A DNA stretch of 64,000 nucleotides from Acidobacteriota bacterium (GTDB taxonomy: Bacteria > Acidobacteriota > Thermoanaerobaculia > UBA5066), in assembly GCA_029781975.1 (NCBI GenBank), contig JAKOVQ010000053.1, positions 62,001 through 126,000 on the forward strand, written 5' to 3'. The translations under genes were made by a program, and so were the position numbers. A model generated the notes under the pieces. The model had not been told where the DNA came from. It saw nothing but the letters and a program-made list of their open reading frames with translations, and searched no databases. Below, piece after piece: positions 61,170 to 64,000 of the stretch. Numbering within the stretch: position 1 is the stretch's first letter; every line of letters begins with the position of its first letter.

Positions 61170-61821
61170 GCCGGCGCGAGGGGTCGCCGACGAACGGGTT
61201 GAGGCGCGACTCCTCGGCGATCGTCGTCGGCTCGCCGTGGCCGGGGAGGACCCATGCGTCGCCCGGGAGCGTGAAGAGCCGGCTCTCGATGGACGTGACG
61301 AGGTCCTCGAAAGACCCGCCGGGGAGGTCGGTGCGGCCGATCGACCGGCGGAAGAGCGTGTCTCCGGAGAGGAGGACCGGCCGGGGGCCGTCCAGCCGGA
61401 AGCAGACGCTCCCCGCGGTGTGCCCGGGGGTGTGGAGCACCTCGAGGGACCCGGACCCGCAGGCCACGCGCTCCCCGTCGGCCAGCGTCCGCGTCACCTC
61501 TCCGGGCCGCTCCAGCCGGAAGCCGAACAGGCGCCCCTGGGACTCGAGGCCTGCGTAGAGCGGGACGTCGCCCGCGTGGAGGAGGAGCGGCGCGCCGGTC
61601 TCGGCGGCGAGGCGCGCGGAGCCGCCCACGTGGTCGAAGTGGGCGTGGGTGTGGACGAGGGCGACGGCGCGCAGGCGCGAGCGGTCGAGGGAAGCCAGGA
61701 TCCGGTCGACCTCGTCGCCCGGGTCGACCACCACGGCCTCGCCCGTCGCCGGGTCGGCGACGATCACGCAGTTGCACCCGAGGAGCCCGACGGGGAAGGT
61801 CTCGACGATCTCGAGCGGCAT
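61162..61821 (-). CDS. metallo-beta-lactamase-fold hydrolase (glyoxalase II-like)
   Basis: This 219-aa hydrolase has the THAHFDHVGG zinc motif (near residue 58), HTPGHTAGS, SGDTLF (bridging Asp) and PGHGEPT, typical of small YcbL/GloB-like thioesterases that hydrolyse lactoyl- or persulfide-type thiol esters. The start is either ATG 61821 (used) or GTG 61839, six codons earlier; neither has a Shine-Dalgarno. It diverges from the threonine aldolase gene by about 50 bp and converges on the sensor kinase. The substrate is not defined. Confidence 0.88.
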   Translation of the reverse strand: MPLEIVETFPVGLLGCNCVIVADPATGEAVVVDPGDEVDRILASLDRSRLRAVALVHTHAHFDHVGGSARLAAETGAPLLLHAGDVPLYAGLESQGRLFGFRLERPGEVTRTLADGERVACGSGSLEVLHTPGHTAGSVCFRLDGPRPVLLSGDTLFRRSIGRTDLPGGSFEDLVTSIESRLFTLPGDAWVLPGHGEPTTIAEESRLNPFVGDPSRRLS

Positions 61822-61872
61822 CGGCGTCGAGTCTGCCACGGGCGCGCCGTACACTGCCCGGGAGGAGGAGAG

Positions 61873-62925
61873 ATGACGACGAGCCCCCCGTCCGACTTCC
61901 GTTCCGACACCGTCACCCGGCCCACCCCGGCGATGCGCCGCGCCATGGCGGAGGCCGAGGTCGGTGACGACGTTTATGGAGAGGACCCGACCGTCCGGCG
62001 GCTCGAGGAGCGGACGGCGGAGGTCCTGGGGCTCGAGGCGGCCCTCTTCGTCCCGACCGGCTCCATGGGGAACCAGATCTCCCTGAGGGTCCACGCCCCG
62101 GCCGGGAGCGAGGTGATCGTCGAGGCCAAGAGCCACGTCTTCCACTACGAGATGGGGGCGATGGCCGCCCTCTCGGGGCTCCTGCCGCGCCCGGTCGCCG
62201 GCGAGCGGGGCCGGATGCCGGTCGCCGAGGTCGAGGCGTGGATCCGCCCCGAGAGCACCTACTACCTCCCCCGGACGGCGCTCATCGCCGTGGAGAACAC
62301 CCACAACTTCGCCGGGGGGACGGTCCTGCCGCGGCCGGCGATCGACGAGACCCTCGCGCTCGCGCGGAGGCGGGGGCTCAAGGTCCACATGGACGGCGCC
62401 CGGCTCTGGAACGCGGCGGCGGCGCTCGGCGTCCCGGAGGCCGAGCTCGCCCGCGGCCTCGACTCGGTCATGGTCTGCTTCTCGAAGGGGCTGAGGGCCC
62501 CCGTGGGGAGCGCCGTCGCCGGGTCCCGGGCCTTCGTCGAGGAGGCGCGGCGGGTCCGGAAGCTGTTCGGCGGCGGGATGCGGCAGGTCGGGGTGATCGC
62601 GGCCGCCGCCCTCGTCGCCCTGGAATCGGAGCGGTCCCGGCTCCCCGAGGACCACGCCCGCGCCCGGCGGCTCGCCGGCCTTCTGGCCGAGGTGCCGGGA
62701 GTCTCGGCCGACCCGTCGGCCGTCGAGACGAACATCCTGATGGTCACGCTGGACGAGGCGGTCTGGGGGGGCGCCGCGGTCGCCCTGGCCCGGCTGGCGC
62801 GCCGGGGGGTCCTGGCCGGGTCGGCCGGCGAGCGGGCGCTCCGCCTCGTCACCCACGCGGACGTCGGGGACCCCGACGTCGAGCGCGCGGCGCAGGCCTT
62901 CCGCGACGCGGCGGCCGAGCGCTGA
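61873..62925 (+). CDS. low-specificity L-threonine aldolase
   Basis: This 350-aa fold-type I PLP enzyme cleaves threonine or allo-threonine to glycine and acetaldehyde. It has an N-terminal DFRSDTVTRPTPAM, GDDVYGEDPTV, PTGSMGNQ, ring-stacking His88 (SHVFHYE), HMDGARLWN (D174, R177) and the Schiff-base Lys205 (CFSKGLRAPVGS). ATG 61873 has a strong ggaggaggag site, and TACACT (61850-61855) is a possible -10. It ends 99 bp before the convergent ridA gene; RidA handles PLP-derived enamines, a sensible metabolic neighbour. Confidence 0.94.
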   Translation: MTTSPPSDFRSDTVTRPTPAMRRAMAEAEVGDDVYGEDPTVRRLEERTAEVLGLEAALFVPTGSMGNQISLRVHAPAGSEVIVEAKSHVFHYEMGAMAALSGLLPRPVAGERGRMPVAEVEAWIRPESTYYLPRTALIAVENTHNFAGGTVLPRPAIDETLALARRRGLKVHMDGARLWNAAAALGVPEAELARGLDSVMVCFSKGLRAPVGSAVAGSRAFVEEARRVRKLFGGGMRQVGVIAAAALVALESERSRLPEDHARARRLAGLLAEVPGVSADPSAVETNILMVTLDEAVWGGAAVALARLARRGVLAGSAGERALRLVTHADVGDPDVERAAQAFRDAAAER

Positions 62926-62948
62926 CCGGGTGGCGGGAAGGCTCCCGT

Positions 62949-62990
62949 CCCGTCGCCGACGGGCCCCCTCCGAGGGGGTCTCGGGGGGAA
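62949..62990. terminator. double-hairpin GC element between convergent genes
   Basis: CCCGTC-GCC-GACGGG (62949-62963) is followed by CCCCCTC-C-GAGGGGG (62964-62978) and GTCTCGGGGGG. It closely resembles 30186-30216 (CCCCT-GAGGGGG then GTCCGGGGGG), also between convergent genes. It is a probable two-sided terminator without T-run. Confidence 0.45.
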
Positions 62991-63024
62991 CGGGCGCCCG
63001 GAGGCGAGGGGGCGGCCGCCCGGA

Positions 63025-63414
63025 TCAGGGGATCTTCGCGACCAGCTCGATCTCGATCCGGGCCCCCGCCGGGAGCCTGCCGACCTGGACGGTCGACCGC
63101 GCCGGGCGGTGGTCGCCGAACCTGGCGGCGAAGACGCCGTTCATCTCGGCGAAGTCCCCGAGGTCCGTCAGGAAGACGGTCGCCTTGGCGACGTCCGGGA
63201 ACCCGCAGCCCGCGCCGGCCAGGATCGCCTCGAGGTTGTCGAAGACCCGGTTGGTCTCCTCCGCGACGGTCCCCGAGAGGAGCTTCCCGGTCGCGGGGTC
63301 GAGGGGGACCTGCCCGGCGGTGAAGAGGAGCCCCCCTGCCACGATCCCCTGGGCATAGGGGCCGATGGCCTTGGGGGCTCCGGGGACGGCGATGGTCTTC
63401 AGCGGTTCGCTCAT
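63025..63414 (-). CDS. ridA: RidA family enamine/imine deaminase
   Basis: This 129-aa trimeric enzyme hydrolyses reactive 2-aminoacrylate and other enamines from PLP enzymes. It has the N-terminal KAIGPYAQG, FTAGQVPLDPATG, and the C-terminal RSTVQVGRLPAGARIEIE containing the carboxylate-binding Arg and the conserved Glu. ATG 63414 overlaps the hpt stop (ATGA), so it is coupled to hpt. Length is standard. Confidence 0.94.
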   Translation of the reverse strand: MSEPLKTIAVPGAPKAIGPYAQGIVAGGLLFTAGQVPLDPATGKLLSGTVAEETNRVFDNLEAILAGAGCGFPDVAKATVFLTDLGDFAEMNGVFAARFGDHRPARSTVQVGRLPAGARIEIELVAKIP

Positions 63415-63929
63415 TTCGTCGGGTCCCAGATGGCGACGTAGGGAAGGTTGCGGTAGCGCTCGTCGAGGTCGAGGCCGTAGCCGACGACGAACTCGGGGCC
63501 GATGGTGAAGCCGAGGAAGTCGACCGGGATGTCCCGGTTCTCGGGGAGGTCCTTCTTGAGGAGGGCGGCGATCCGGAGGGAACGGGGGCGCCGGGAGGCC
63601 AGGAGCTCGAGCAGGCGGCGCAGGGTCAGGCCGGTGTCGACGACGTCCTCGAAGAGGAGGACGTCCTTCCCCTCGATGTCGGTGGAGAGGTCCCGGACGA
63701 CCTGGAAGTTCCCGGTGGAGGAGGTCCCCGAGTAGGTCCTCACCTGGAGGAAGTCCAGGGCGACGGGGGACCGGAGCCGCTTGAGGAGGTCGGTCAGGAA
63801 GAAGACCGACCCCTTGAGGATCCCGACGGCCAGGATCTCCCCCCCCGCGTAGCGGGCGTCGATCTCCCGGGCGAGCTCGTCGAGGCGGGACGAGATGGCG
63901 CTTTCGGACAGCAGGACGCGGTCGATCAC
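63411..63929 (-). CDS. hpt: hypoxanthine phosphoribosyltransferase
   Basis: This 172-aa purine-salvage enzyme converts hypoxanthine or guanine plus PRPP to IMP or GMP. It has the PRPP-binding signature LLFEDVVDTGLTL near residue 93, the flexible loop RTYSGTSSTG near 64-73, and a C-terminal FVVGYGLDLDERYRNLPYVAI that contacts the base. GTG 63929 has TATAGT (63943-63938) 8 nt upstream and no Shine-Dalgarno, suggesting a leaderless transcript. It precedes ridA by a 4-nt overlap. Confidence 0.95.
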   Translation of the reverse strand: MIDRVLLSESAISSRLDELAREIDARYAGGEILAVGILKGSVFFLTDLLKRLRSPVALDFLQVRTYSGTSSTGNFQVVRDLSTDIEGKDVLLFEDVVDTGLTLRRLLELLASRRPRSLRIAALLKKDLPENRDIPVDFLGFTIGPEFVVGYGLDLDERYRNLPYVAIWDPTK

Positions 63930-63937
63930 GGGGTGCC

Positions 63938-63945
63938 ACTATAAT
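63938..63945. promoter_or_regulatory. overlapping -10 elements of two divergent leaderless genes
   Basis: The stretch CTATAATG contains TATAAT (63940-63945) 9 nt before TTG 63955 on the plus strand, and TATAGT (63943-63938) 8 nt before hpt GTG 63929 on the minus strand. The two cannot be used simultaneously. Confidence 0.45.
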
Positions 63946-63954
63946 GCACGCACC

Positions 63955-64000
63955 TTGAGCTCATCGATCTTCGACCTGCGGGAGCTCCACAACGCCTACA
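63955..64000 (+). CDS. start of a gene cut by the window edge
   Basis: A TTG start gives 15 codons (SSSIFDLRELHNAY after the initiator) and runs off the window. An ATG at 63944 meets a stop after four codons. The TATAAT hexamer 9 nt before TTG supports a start here. Too short for identification. Confidence 0.35.
   Translation, partial: MSSSIFDLRELHNAY

Noticed and set aside
63944-63960. ATG overlapping the TATAAT box as a gene start
   Set aside because: It meets TGA after four codons; TTG 63955 keeps an open frame to the window end.

Overview
The window is about 64 kb of very GC-rich, gene-dense bacterial chromosome with 51 protein-coding genes (50 complete, one running off the right edge). 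I saw no tRNA, rRNA, CRISPR array, insertion sequence or prophage. It encodes an LpxH-type lipid A enzyme, an outer-membrane barrel and MacAB, so the cell is a diderm. Large TPR/sigma-54 regulators, a TMTC-like O-mannosyltransferase and an actinobacterial-style repeat surface protein fit a GC-rich Acidobacteriota-like lineage (perhaps Thermoanaerobaculia). That assignment is inference from gene content only.

Layout. 75-4829 (minus): a tightly overlapped set, PIG-V-like mannosyltransferase, DPM1-like GT2, YdjC/ChbG deacetylase, then an ABC-2 exporter; it reads as glycolipid synthesis and export. 4923-15611 (plus): methyltransferase, LpxH-like hydrolase, aroA, a 1329-aa sigma-54 activator, DppB/DppC-type permeases and a TMTC-like protein. 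15631-21769 (minus): a six-gene run, LPG-synthase-like membrane protein, nrdR, hsp20, lon, thiL, DUF2062. 21821-30120: histone-deacetylase-like hydrolase, a four-repeat secreted protein bounded by a clear promoter and terminator, a nuclease-XPD helicase (minus), a PBP4-type peptidase and a SpoIIE phosphatase. 30269-36300: epimerase, MPG glycosylase, a GGDEF/DUF4388 pair and glutaryl-CoA dehydrogenase. 36415-46285: small unknown protein, asnS, mdh, a NifS-SelD fusion, an aromatic amino acid decarboxylase divergent from an arylamine N-acetyltransferase, and a chorismate mutase-prephenate dehydratase-DAHP synthase fusion. 46403-49581: rimO, ribF, membrane protein. 49630-58532: an active/inactive M16 pair divergent from an outer-membrane barrel, macA-macB-macB permease and a GT39-like membrane protein. 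58542-64000: sensor kinase, metallo-beta-lactamase-fold hydrolase, threonine aldolase, RidA, hpt and a partial gene.

Expression style. Two start types recur. One class has a Shine-Dalgarno sequence, in three cases directly behind a GC-rich hairpin. The other has no Shine-Dalgarno and instead carries a TAnnnT-like -10 hexamer 6-11 nt before the start codon, which suggests leaderless mRNAs. Inside operons, ATGA/GTGA stop-start overlaps are the norm. The most unusual content is the deacetylase/DPM1-like/PIG-V-like cluster, the two multi-enzyme fusions (CM-PDT-DAHPS and NifS-SelD), the nuclease-helicase fusion and the recurrent leaderless-promoter signature.
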